A DNA stretch of 64,000 bases from Halichondria panicea (GCF_963675165.1 NC_087392.1:1193001-1257000), one strand, 5' to 3'. Positions 52,001 to 61,567 are shown, numbered from the stretch's first letter. Translations and numbers: made by a program. Notes: generated by a model not told the origin, from the letters alone.

Positions 52001-52053
52001 TTTCCCTGACGTGATGAGGCAAATAAAGCTAGCTCCTGTTGATTGAACTTCAT
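46044..52053 (-). CDS. INPP4-type inositol polyphosphate 4-phosphatase with N-terminal PH domain
   Basis: Twenty-two exons on the minus strand: 52053-51936, 51858-51794, 51725-51638, 51581-51494, 51352-51225, 51160-51113, 50989-50871, 50663-50424, 50238-50051, 49990-49910, 49855-49798, 49691-49472, 49319-49164, 48994-48771, 48532-48344, 48144-47872, 47741-47692, 47597-47457, 47020-46923, 46854-46742, 46479-46328, 46176-46044. In phase, 989 residues. Residues about 18-120 form a PH domain ([20 protein letters not shown], ending [10 protein letters not shown]). A C2 domain follows ([20 protein letters not shown] to [14 protein letters not shown]). The catalytic loop CKSAKDRT starts at about C908, in the Cys-X5-Arg-Thr form of this family. 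The C-terminus [14 protein letters not shown] matches INPP4. The enzyme removes the 4-phosphate from PI(3,4)P2. Vertebrate INPP4A/B have C2 but no PH. The gene is tail-to-tail with UNC50 and head-to-head with COA5. Confidence 0.92.
47045..47260. mobile_element. MITE in an INPP4-like intron, with a C homopolymer
   Basis: Starts TACCGTATAGTTGGTAATTT and ends in an inverted near-match (GGCTATACCGT). Its inner part matches the element at 30060-30247 in opposite orientation. A run of about 17 C lies near 47228. Confidence 0.7.
51381..51487. repeat. 26-bp tandem repeat, about four copies
   Basis: Units begin at 51381, 51407, 51433 and 51459, each opening ACACTGACATGRGCTARGCA. Located in an INPP4-like intron. 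Each unit is partly palindromic (CACTG at the start, CAGTG near the end). Confidence 0.9.
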
Positions 52054-52178
52054 GCTCTTGGAGTACTTTTCGAGAGTACTTCTCAGTTCTAGCCTTTGCT
52101 ACTTGTTGCTTGTTTTGTTGATGTCACAAAACATAGGGGGAGTCCCTTTCCTGGGCGTGTGCATTAAATTCTGACAGC
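52054..52178. promoter_or_regulatory. Bidirectional promoter, INPP4-like / COA5
   Basis: 125 bp between divergent start codons, the same spacing as the NDPK/UNC50 pair. No motif assigned. Confidence 0.6.
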
Positions 52179-52975
52179 ATGATGTCTTCAGAGGAGAGTG
52201 CTGCACACAGTAAGAAGATAGGAAGGGCATGTGAGGGGTCAAAACAAGAATTACTGAAATGCCTCAAAGAAAGTGATTGTGTAAAGGTATATATCGAAGA
52301 GCGACGAGTTTGCGTGCACGTCAGATTTCTGTAGATCTATATCTACTTCACGTCAGTAGCTTACGTTGTTCTGTTGATACTCTAACCACCTATTTCCAAT
52401 CGTGCATCGTGAGACTCTCCCCAAGTACATGCGTGCTCCATGTTTCTATTTTTGGGACTGTTTTCAATTTGTTGCAATTTTGATTAGTCTCGCGGAAATA
52501 ATAGTTACCTTTGAGAAGAAATGTCTGGCTTGCGAGACTAGATTTGATTGTTGATTGCTCATAAAAATAGAGTAATAAATTCAATTACAATAATGCATTT
52601 GTAGTGGCATAGTGTAAAAGCTGGAATGCGAAATGGAATGGAATATGGAGTAAAAAGAGAGCTGCTGATGGTGCTTATATTACTAGTGCAGTATGGCTTA
52701 TAAAAAGTGTTACAGAAGCCTTTTATAGACACAAAGCTAATTATAAGAGGAGTAAGAGAAGTAGACTATACTTCAATATATATTAAATTTCTGAGACATA
52801 ATACAAATTACACATTATGGACGGGGCCTAGCCTTAGCGAAGTAATTGCGCTGTGCCCAAAACAAGGTGGACTGTTAAGTCTATAAGACACTCCAAAGCT
52901 ATACCTTTCTTCTATCTGCATGCCTGCAACGTTTTGGCCCTTATAAACAATTTGTGGGTGTTGAAGAGTGAACAG

Positions 52976-53066
<91 letters not shown>

Positions 53067-53958
53067 ATTTCGTATGGAGAAAATGATTCACAACCATTCA
53101 CTCAAGCTAGGAAAACTCTTCTCTATTCGATTAAGCTATAAAGATACTTCGCACATGAAATCTTGGCTTGAATATCACATGCTCAATCCGAAAACACCAG
53201 AAAGATAGCACGTAGCTGACTGTAATCATCACATGACACCATAGGAAAGAGTATCAACAGCTTAATTGCCACACCGTTGCACAGTGGTAATGACTTCTTT
53301 GTTGAGGGTATGTAAATGTGGAATTTTGCTGACTCTGCAACCCTATGTGTGTGGGTAAGCTGTTGATCCTCTTTCCTACAGGGTGTCATGTGATGATTAC
53401 AGCCAGCTACATGCTTTCTCTCGGGTTTTTTTTTTTGTGTTTTCAGATTGCATGATTGCAACTGATATTCAAGTCAAATGTCATCTTCAAAGTATCTTTA
53501 TAGCAGGAGCGTTATTCCAGAGGGTGGGTGAAAATATACACTCAGCCAAGGGGGGGCAGAGCCCGCCCTGTATTAATAACACCAATGATCAAAACATACC
53601 AGAGAGTCTTGTGTTTACTGTTATAGAGAAATGAATTCCATTACTGTGGGAACTGATCATATTAATTTAATTAATGTGATCAGTGGTTTATGTGCACTTG
53701 CGTCCATACAGCGAGGTATGTCTCCCAAGGAGTGCCTGGGAACTAATGCTACTGATTGTGGACATCTGCAAGTGGCGTTCTTTGAATGCAAGCGATCATT
53801 AGTAAGATCAGTATCATGTTAGCGAGAAATGTGTAAATACTAGTTCGATGCAAAGTTGATAGCATACGTATAGTTTATAATTATAATTATTATGTTGCTC
53901 TCTTTTTATTACCTAGTTGGACAACAGAGTTCGATTCAGGGGAAGAAAAGGATATTGA
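52179..53958 (+). CDS. COA5: Cytochrome c oxidase assembly factor 5 (PET191)
   Basis: Three exons, 52179-52286, 53712-53801 and 53917-53958, give 79 residues (human 74). The twin Cys motifs are visible: C-x9-C in ACEGSKQELLKCLKESDC, and C-x9-C in DCGHLQVAFFECKRS. The C-terminus LDNRVRFRGRKGY is almost the human one. COA5 is a small intermembrane-space protein needed for complex IV assembly. Two ATGs open the frame; the first was used. Intron 1 is 1.4 kb, unusually long for this window, and holds a foldback element and a long CA repeat. The exons are too short to be found without the homology. Confidence 0.93.
52977..53065. repeat. CA microsatellite, about 44 units
   Basis: An uninterrupted CA run of 89 bp in COA5 intron 1. 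Open frames on both strands through it (Thr-His or Val-Cys repeats) are artefacts. Confidence 0.97.
53185..53449. mobile_element. Foldback element with arms of about 80 bp
   Basis: Left arm AATCCGAAAACACCAGAAAG through to about 53265 is mirrored by the right arm ending at 53449. The best block, TGTAATCATCACATGACACC, is inverted at 53380-53402. The loop is about 90 bp. No coding capacity; lies in COA5 intron 1. Confidence 0.8.
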
Positions 53959-54281
53959 ACACTGGCACTACTTTAGTATCATGTTACTATCTGATCACCT
54001 TTTTTTGTTCATGGTTTGTCAGGGTATTATTATGTAACCACCAAGTCTATTGTGACATCATTGGAATTCATATCCTCCTAATATGGATTCGCACGCTTTT
54101 CAGCGATCATAATCAACTGGTTATCAGTCTCGGTAACAAGTAAAGAAGTTTGCTTCTCTCGTCACTCGGTGTGCACCTTAGCACGACAATACCCTCTGGG
54201 TAAACAAAGTTTTAGACTCCTACCAAAGGCTAACTCAGTCTTTTAAAGTTTCAACCGTCCAAGATTGGATATATTACAAGA
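53959..54281. other. Intergenic region COA5 to FAM181-like gene
   Basis: 323 bp, both neighbours on the plus strand. It must hold the COA5 3' UTR and the promoter of the next gene. No recognisable motif. Confidence 0.4.
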
Positions 54282-55166
54282 ATGGCTCTGACCGAAAACA
54301 CAAGCAACGCAGGCGTATCTCAGCCGAAGGCAACATCTAACAACCTATTGGACTTTATCAACGGAGCCTCAAGCAGCATACAAGATGCCATGGTCTCCAA
54401 AAAAAAACGAACCGTCAATGTCAGGAAATACATCCAGAAGCGTGTGAAGCGGTTAAACGATCACCAAGGCCCCAAGTCAACGAAGAACAAGTCAGTTCTG
54501 AGGAAACCAGGCTCTGCAAAGCAACTTCAGTGCCTAGGATCCATGTCTTGGCCCCTACTTACCACACCCAGTGATTATTCTGCACAGACACAAGGTCTTG
54601 AAACATCTAATTACCCCACTGTCTGCTCACCCCCTTCTTCTGGCTCGTATGCCGCTGGCAACGAGATCGAAACAAGCCTCTACCGAACGTCAGCTAGCAA
54701 CAAGGTCATCGATGCTGAGCTCGACACTCTATTGTCTGAACTAGCTGGACTTGACAGTCAACCAAGTACTCGTCACAGCTCCGACTCGTTCCAAACTGGT
54801 GCATCACCGAGTTACACTCCCCAGTCAACACTAGAAAGTCAAGTCTACCTGGCAGAGCACCCATACTCTCCACTGAATTCCGACTGCTCCGACGATGTCT
54901 ACGAAGACTCTGCATACTCTTCACCCGTTGGAAGTGTGGATTACAGAAGCGTGGCATGCTCACCCCATATGCCGGCTTCCGATTGGTCCGTCCAAAATTC
55001 CGCTCCTGCTCCCACCATTTGTCCAGTAACCTCGACTGCGTGGTTCTCGGAGCAGCAAGCCGTTTCTGGGTCAGGGTGGCTCCCCCACTTTTCGTCATAC
55101 GAACAAGGCCCACCCATGACGCCTACCGTCTCCGAACTTTTACTAGATAGAGCTTCTTATTTCTGA
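54282..55166 (+). CDS. FAM181-like protein, possible TEAD-binding factor
   Basis: An intronless frame of 294 residues. Residues about 20-57 (LLDFINGASSSIQDAM, then RTVNVRKYIQKRVKR) resemble the conserved N-terminal block of vertebrate FAM181A/B: a short helix LLxFxNxASSxI, a spacer, then RKYxQKxxKR. The rest is Ser/Pro/Tyr-rich and probably disordered. Near the C-terminus (about 266-270) WLPHF resembles Leu-Pro/His-Phe omega-loop motifs used by TEAD partners; human FAM181 proteins are reported to bind TEADs through such a motif. The first point is seen in sequence; the functional reading is inferred. No other domain was recognised. It is single-exon while most neighbours are intron-rich. Confidence 0.65.
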   Translation: MALTENTSNAGVSQPKATSNNLLDFINGASSSIQDAMVSKKKRTVNVRKYIQKRVKRLNDHQGPKSTKNKSVLRKPGSAKQLQCLGSMSWPLLTTPSDYSAQTQGLETSNYPTVCSPPSSGSYAAGNEIETSLYRTSASNKVIDAELDTLLSELAGLDSQPSTRHSSDSFQTGASPSYTPQSTLESQVYLAEHPYSPLNSDCSDDVYEDSAYSSPVGSVDYRSVACSPHMPASDWSVQNSAPAPTICPVTSTAWFSEQQAVSGSGWLPHFSSYEQGPPMTPTVSELLLDRASYF

Positions 55167-55324
55167 AGTTCTAATTTCTCTCGTCTTTTTTCTGTGTGTG
55201 TGCTTTCTTTTTGTAAATGACGACAGGTCAAATGGCCTGGACTATTCCCTTATAAAATTAACATAATTCAATTAATTAGCATGTTGTGTACATACATGCC
55301 AGAGACAGCAGAATGTGTTTTGGC

Positions 55325-55732
55325 TAGGCCCTGGCAAATTATGCTCCTTTTTCTGCCTATTATGCTTTTGAGCAGTGCCCCAAATTCAGCCTGTTATGCT
55401 CGTTGAAAGAACCCATTATGCCCATATTGACGTCATAAATAATCTTTTTTCAGCAGTAGTAACAACTCTTGTTGTATTGTACATTTCAATGCAACAAGAG
55501 ATAATTTCATTTGTAACATAACTGAAGACAAAAGATTCTTCTAGATGTAAAAGAGGCATTTAAAAGAGAAAAAACACGTTCAGCAGCAGCAGAGGACCGT
55601 TACATTTGGACCGTTACATTTGCACCAAACTGACCAAATTCAAAATTTTAACCCTATTATGCCCCAATTATGCCAGCATAATGACCTAACCTATTATGCC
55701 CTAAATTATGCCGGCATAAAATGCCAGGCCTA
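55325..55732. mobile_element. hAT-like MITE with 8-bp target-site duplication
   Basis: 408 bp. The left terminus TAGGCCCTGGCAAATTATGC matches the inverted right terminus TAGGCCTGGCATTTTATGCC. A perfect direct repeat GTTTTGGC flanks it (55317-55324 and 55733-55740). The interior carries many TTATGCC/TTATGC motifs. An 8-bp duplication is typical of hAT elements. Confidence 0.85.
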
Positions 55733-55754
55733 GTTTTGGCACGTGTGTACATAG

Positions 55755-55814
55755 CCAAAAATCCACGGGTCCGTTTGATTTCAGGATGCTGGAAACGGTC
55801 CCGTGGATTTTTGG
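55755..55814. repeat. Strong hairpin, 22-bp stem
   Basis: CCAAAAATCCACGGGTCCG pairs with CGGTCCCGTGGATTTTTGG around a 16-base loop, with one mismatch. It is 14 bp beyond the hAT-like element and 92 bp before the MAT2B start codon. Confidence 0.85.
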
Positions 55815-56215
55815 ATATTATGCCGATTTTCCTCTAATATAACAGCGTTAGATTAGCCTTACAATAAAGACAATTCGTGCCGGAAACAAGCTAGTGGCAA
55901 ATAAAAATGGCTAATAAAGTGCTTGTAACTGGAGCTTCCGGCCTTCTTGGAAGAGAAATTTTGAGACAGTTTGTGTTCAATGGATGGGATGCTCTAGGCC
56001 TAGCCTACTCCAGGGTCCATGGCTCCCTGAGAAAAGTTGATCTCTGTGAGGAGGCTCAAATTGAAGCAGTTCTTGATGAGTTCTCCCCTGCGGTGGTGGT
56101 GCACTCTGCTGCTGAAAGAAGACCTGATGTGGTAGAGAAGCAAACACAATCCGCTACTGCCCTAAATGTTAACGCTACTGAGAAGTTAGCGTCGCTCTGT
56201 GCTAAGAAAAACATC

Positions 56216-56224
56216 TATCTTCTT
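56216..56224 (+). repeat. Target-site duplication, left copy
   Basis: TATCTTCTT, directly before the transposon's first base. Repeated exactly at 61568-61576. Confidence 0.88.
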
Positions 56225-56291
56225 TAGTCTGGCCACGCCCTCCCATACTTCGTATATGGTCGGGTGAACTTGCAATGAACAGTTCGTGCAG

Positions 56292-56316
56292 ACACCCCAA
56301 GATTTTCTTGGGGTGT
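56292..56316. repeat. Perfect 10-bp stem hairpin inside the transposon's left end
   Basis: ACACCCCAAG and CTTGGGGTGT around a 5-base loop, between the left terminus and the transposase start. A candidate transposase-binding or regulatory site. Confidence 0.8.
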
Positions 56317-56405
56317 GAAACCGCTTGTCAAGTGCCTTGTGGGCCGTTGTGGCCTGTTGTGTAAACTGTTACGTAAGCTATTGCATCACGAAAAAGTAGC
56401 TAGAT

Positions 56406-59400
56406 ATGGGCCTCTACTGCTGTTTGTGTGCGAATGAGTCTCTGGACAACCGAAGGCGAAAGAAGCTCAATGGTCATAGCTGTTCTGAAGCAAGAGAAGT
56501 ACTTGTGCAGCTCCTTCCAGTACCTCTGCATTGCATCCCTGAAACTAGTGCTAGTGACAGTATATTGTGTCACCAGTGCGAGAAACAACTGAAGAATGTC
56601 CATGCTCAACAAGAAAAGCTATGCAAGGTAAAGAAGGAAGCAACAGAGCTAATAAATGGTCTGCTTTCAAGACATGCAGAAGATAACTTATTACCACCAC
56701 CACCAAAAAGAAGTAGAGTTATGCAGGAACCCCCCACACCACCCATTCCATCATCTGTTTCAGTACCAACCATTCCATCAGTGTCAGCAGCAACCATTCC
56801 ACCAGTGTCAGCAGCAACCATTCCATCAGCGTCAGCAGCAACCATTCCACCGGTGTACGTGTCAGCAGCAACCATTCCACCAGTGTCAGCAGCAACCATT
56901 CCATCAGCGTCAGCAGCAACCATTCCACCGGTGTACGTGTCAGCAGCAACCATTCCACCAGTGTCAGCAGCAACCATTCCATCAGCGTCAGCAGCAATGT
57001 CAGCAGCTAATCTACGAACAACTGCAGCCACTCAGCTACCATCATCTCAGATACCGCAAAGCAGCTCTAATTTGCCCAGTTTTGAGGTACATTGATCACA
57101 TGTATTTATAAATATCACTGTTTATGTGCACATATTATATACATTGTATAATTATAGGTTGTAGTACCCTATTCGCAGCAGACCCGAAAGTACATTATCA
57201 AAACTCCGACTCGACAGACTGCCATTAGGCGTTTGGTCCGAAAGAGTTACACCGCTCTTACCTCTGGTACCGTAAACTCTCCTAGGGCAAAGAGGGCATT
57301 GTTATCACAGTTGGCACTGACAATCAAAAATGAGATGAAGAAGATAGGTACAAATAAACATGATTCAATTTTAAGGGACAACAATGAAGCAGTGAAACGA
57401 TTCAGCTGGGAGACAGTGAGATTGGAGCTTTATAAGATGGTTCCAACTCTCATGTCACTGCTTTCGCTGCTGATACCAAACCCAGAAAACCGTATACCCC
57501 TTATTTGCACTATTGCATCCCAATTGTTGAAGTGCAGGCATCAACACCTATCGTTAGTCCAGAGGGTTGTTTCCGTCATGTTGTATGGACATGGAACTCA
57601 CAAGCAGGTATTAATTAATTGTTATCATAACTCAATAATATTAACACATATTGTTTAATTCCAAGGTGTTCAGCAATCTGCAGCCACTGAACTTATGCCT
57701 CTCCCACAAAGGATCGCTGAACATTGTGAGAGGTATTTCTCAAGACTATGACGTTGAAGTACAAGAGTGGCGGGACAAGTTGATTGAGAGAATCCCCAAA
57801 CCCACTGCGGATGTATCGGTAAAATTTGTATCATTTAGTAATTTTAGCGTGTATAGAATACTCATATCACAGTATCGATCGCTGACACTACCATCACAAA
57901 CCGCTACTGATGCGGACTACTCCCTGACAGAACAGGATGTACCTCTGAGCGAGCTTAACGCAAGCTTCTCATCTGATGACTATAGTCATCCAGATTTTAG
58001 TCCGATTACATCTGTTGAGGATAATGAGGTGGATGAGAACGTAGCAGATGATCTGGAGACCAGTTTAATCGTTGATGATCCTCAGGTAGGTTAGGATAAA
58101 TACTGTAGACCCATCTAAAACTGACTTCTTCAGAATCAAAGTGACCAGTCCCAGCCAACATCAAGTTCCACTTTCACCTGGACTGGATTTAAATTTGTTG
58201 GGGACAACCTCGATAAGAGGGTGAAGCCACGGTATCAAAGAGCAGATATGAGAGGCCATGAAGGGCACTATTTTCATGGTTTTGCTGTTCGTGATAGAAT
58301 AGATATGTGCAGGTTTTCAGAAGAGAAACCATCTCGAGTTGAACCACAGGCATCAGAGCTACTAGCCTCCAGTGATGACGTCTCAGCTTACAAAACGGAG
58401 TTGGAGATACTAATTTCACGGTAAAGTATCAGCAAATAATTATTGCGTTCCATTAGGTTATTTGTATTATAATGCAGAATACTAGTTGAGCACATGGGAG
58501 ATGTATTTGACAGTGAGAAGAAAAACGTCATGAAACACATCCCCAGTAAATACTCGGAGGAAATGGCATCTTCATCGAAAACGGTATGAAACGTATACAA
58601 AGAAAGTGCACTAGTATACATTTACTCATGCATGCATATACTAACACTTTGCCTCTCTTAACTTTTTAATTAGGTTCCGCTTAGTGTATTGCTTCTTAAT
58701 GAGAATAAGCTGGAGGAGATGAGCCAAATTTTGAAGCACTACATGGAGCTGGTCCCTGCTTTGTCTTGTGAAGGCAAATTTACTCTTGGGAATGGAACCA
58801 CTATCACGTTCGACGATACAAGGCTATGGGAAGTGCTTTTTGGAGGAGATCAATTAACGGTAGCCAGAATTCGTGGAACACAGACTCTGAGGGACACTGA
58901 GGAAAGCCCTGGAGATCGGCTTGAGGGCATCATCCCTGTGGTGGAGGACTGGCACACTAGGATGACCTTCTTGAGGGTACAGCAAAGTACAATAATTATA
59001 TGTGCATGCATGCGCATGCAATAATTATACCCTCGAATGTTGCAATAAACTTTTTATGTTTGTTGCCACAGCTTGTCTGGGGGCGTCACTATAGTAAAGA
59101 GTCTACCCGGGAAGTAGGCACCATGTATCACCTTCGAAATCTAATATGCAGGAATGTTGTACCAGCTGACCCGGAGAAGAACATGAATGCAGCCGAAGAC
59201 TTTATGCTCCTCCTTGTACATTGCCATGTCACAGCAGCTGCACATCATTTAATGCAAAAGAAAGCTCACAATTTGGCCACGTTAACCAAGGAGATAATCG
59301 ATACGTTTGTGCATTTTCAAGATGTTTCTCAGATTGGTCAAACAACACCCGATTCTAATGATAAGGTGCATCTATACGCCACAGAGCTTCTCTCGTTGGG

Positions 59401-59989
59401 TCTTCTTTGGTACGGGTTTCACGATGCTGTAAGGGAGGCAGATGGAGACCGCATATTAAGATACTGGAAGCTGCTTTTGGTGCCTTTCAAATCATCAGCG
59501 CATAGGAATTATGCCAAAGAAGCAGTGAATATTCTTTTTCAGTATCATTATGTATTTTCTGAGAGGCAAAAGATGCAGTTGCTGTGGAGCAGGTGTGTTA
59601 ACACAAGAGGTTACAAAGGTGCTAACATACCATGTGATTTATACATGGAGCATCTCAATCGAAGATTGAAGACAGTTGTTCGTGGCATGGGCTCCAATGT
59701 GTCACCAGATAAAATACAGAGAGCTGGGAAAACACTACAGCCGATACAAACTGTGTGCGAAGCATTTGAGAAAGAGACTACCAATGAAATACGAAGTGAT
59801 AGGCATCCCTATCCATCTTTTGAAAAAGATTTTAAGCTAATTTTTGATACACTGATCAAAAACAAAGTGTTTAGCGATGTTCCTGGCCGAAACCATCCCA
59901 GTTATAAATTCAAGAAAAGTATTTTCAAACTGAACTCCAGAAATGAACTTATAAAAAAAGTTAACACAACCTTAAAGAAGCTAGTCTAG
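56406..59989 (+). CDS. DUF6589-like putative transposase
   Basis: Seven exons: 56406-57086, 57158-57607, 57666-58085, 58134-58420, 58478-58583, 58674-58976, 59072-59989, in phase, 1054 residues. The N-terminus holds spaced cysteine pairs (YCCLCANE, then CHQCEKQL), a zinc-binding-like region. A linker of ATIPPVSA-type repeats follows. The core has VGDNLDKRV and HYFHGFAVRDRID (exon 4), then LFGGDQLTVARIRGTQTLR and VVEDWHTRM (exon 6). These resemble the conserved blocks of DUF6589 proteins, with aspartates that could form a DDE/D-type site. A 54-base stretch (57819-57872) bounded by GT and AG could also be a retained in-frame intron. Family identity is from memory of motifs. Confidence 0.72.
56756..56996 (+). 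repeat. 24-bp repeats in 78-bp higher-order units inside the transposase frame
   Basis: Units of TCAGCAGCAACCATTCCA encode (S)AATIPP/SVSA. A longer 78-bp period is marked by CCGGTGTACGTG at 56850 and 56928. The repeats stay in frame. Confidence 0.9.
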
Positions 59990-60020
59990 AATAATACTTT
60001 GCATGTTGTGTGTAATGTAA

Positions 60021-61350
60021 TCATGAGTTCGTTGCAATAAAGCCACAAATGTCACAACAACTACTACCTTCTACGTTAATACTGTCTTCTTTGTAATATA
60101 AAAAATCTTTAAAAAGTAAACGACGTCTACACATGCTACTGTTTAAAACATAGTCTTTCATTTTCTTACTAGCATATCTTCCTCCTTTTCCTGCAAATAG
60201 TAGTGCTTGTGAGGGTTGTCCATCCCTGCCACTACGCCCAGTTTCTTGTACATACTCCTCAACTGATGAAGGCATACCCCAATGAACAATGGTTCGTATG
60301 TCTGGGCAGTCAATACCCATTCCGAAAGCTGTTGTGGCAATCACTAAACGTAATGTGCTGTCAACTGAGGTGAAAGAATTCAACACATCTTCTTTTTTGC
60401 TAACAGAAAGCACTCTAGTAAACATGTCAACTAGTCGATGACCTTTAACATTGGGACATCCAGGTGGATCAGTTATATAGGATCCGAGACTGCACTTAAT
60501 CACCATATATAAAGATGAGCAATCGGCATAACTTCGTACGTAAATCACTGTTTTAGGGTATGACTTCCGTTTTTCTCGAATTTCATCAGCAATTTTTTCA
60601 CCAAGGCTTTCAACGTCAATCTTAGAGTGAACCTCATAAGAAATATTGTCTCGGAAAGGAGGGGAGGCAATTAAAGTAGGATCGTCCATACATAACCTTC
60701 TACTGACAATGTAAAATGTTTCTGTTGTAGAGGTAGCAGTAAGTGCGTGAACACCGACATTGTCTGGAATGAGGCTCCTTAAATCTCCAATCTCCGAAAA
60801 AGCGACTCGAAAATCATCTCCCCAGGTTTTAACGCAGTGGGCTTCATCAACTACTACTGCAACGAGATTCTTTATATACGGTGGTGACAGAAGCATATTT
60901 CGAAAAATACCCTTCGCTAATATGCTCTCTGGGGAGATGAACACCAACTGAGCTTCTCCTTTCAGTACTCTGTTAATAGCACTACGGTCTGTCTGAGCTT
61001 CTCCAACGTATTCCACTGTCAATCCTCCAGCTGCATACTTTTTTTGTTGATCCATCATCAGCGAAGTGAGGGGACTAATACAAAGTACAATGCTTCCAGA
61101 TGTTCCTGCAAAACAGAAAAATATAGGTACACTCATACAGCAATTTTAGTTCACCTTTCAATTGGTCAAAGGCCATAGGTAATGCAGCAAAGATTACTGA
61201 CTTTCCATAGCCAGTTGGCAGTGACACAAATGTGTCCTTTCCTCCAATGATCGAATACATTGCTTTCATTTGCTCTGGCTTTAAATAATGGATCCCAATT
61301 GCTCTAGCACTCTCAATTATCACGTCTTGCATCTTCATGTGTCTTTCCAT
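60021..61350 (-). CDS. RecQ-like SF2 helicase of the transposon
   Basis: Two exons on the minus strand, 61350-61155 and 61105-60021, giving 426 residues. Motif order is that of RecQ: motif 0 region YLKPEQMKAM, Walker A LPTGYGKS, motif Ia SPLTSLMMDQ, motif II VVVDEAHCVKTWGDDF, motif III ALTATSTT, motif V ATTAFGMGIDCPDIR, motif VI QETGRSGRDGQ. A C-terminal cysteine group (CCDICGF) may be the remains of the RecQ zinc site. HRDC and WRN-type extensions are absent. It likely assists transposition by unwinding DNA; that role is inferred from location. It is convergent with the transposase gene; an AATAAA at 60036-60041 for that gene lies inside this coding region. Confidence 0.9.
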
Positions 61351-61567
61351 AGTCTTGCACTATAATTATGTACTAAATCTTGAAAGTCATAAACTAAATG
61401 TTCCACACTGATTTTTGGCCACACCTAGTACCTGTACCACACTACATGTATTTGGTTAACACCCAATTATCACTACTAGGTTATCTAACCGCGGCACTTA
61501 GGGCCTGACACGAGTGGTGATAGTGAAGTTCACCAGACTCTTGCAAAGAGGCTGGAAATCGAGACTA

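Larger units (their letters stand above)
55167..55906. other. 740-bp intergenic region upstream of MAT2B
   Basis: Occupied mostly by the hAT-like MITE (55325-55732) and a hairpin (55755-55814). The remaining 90 bp before the MAT2B start should hold its core promoter. Confidence 0.6.
56225..61567 (+). mobile_element. 5.34-kb DNA transposon with transposase-like and RecQ-like helicase genes
   Basis: Termini TAGTCTGG and CGAGACTA are inverted over their last six bases. A shared GGTGAACTT occurs 35-47 bp inside both ends, so the terminal repeats are short and imperfect. The 9-bp duplication TATCTTCTT flanks it. It contains a seven-exon gene on the plus strand (56406-59989) and a two-exon helicase on the minus strand (61350-60021), ending 31 bp apart. 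Both frames are intact, which suggests a recent, possibly autonomous insertion. Helicase-carrying lineages such as AcademH of the Academ superfamily are a candidate home; that assignment is inferred. Confidence 0.82.

Noticed and set aside
52808-53101. Long open frames of alternating Thr-His or Val-Cys on both strands
   Set aside because: They are produced by the CA microsatellite; no start context, splice partners or homology.
53181-53634. Open frames inside the foldback element
   Set aside because: Both arms give mirrored frames of similar peptides; they lie within COA5 intron 1 and lack any recognisable domain.
56606-57031. Open frames antisense and in a second frame of the transposase repeat
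   Set aside because: The 24-bp repeat unit is a multiple of three and stays open in several frames; only the sense frame continues into the conserved core.
57819-57872. Possible 54-base intron inside transposase exon 3
   Set aside because: GT and AG borders exist and frame is kept either way, but no evidence favours removal; left as coding with the doubt stated.
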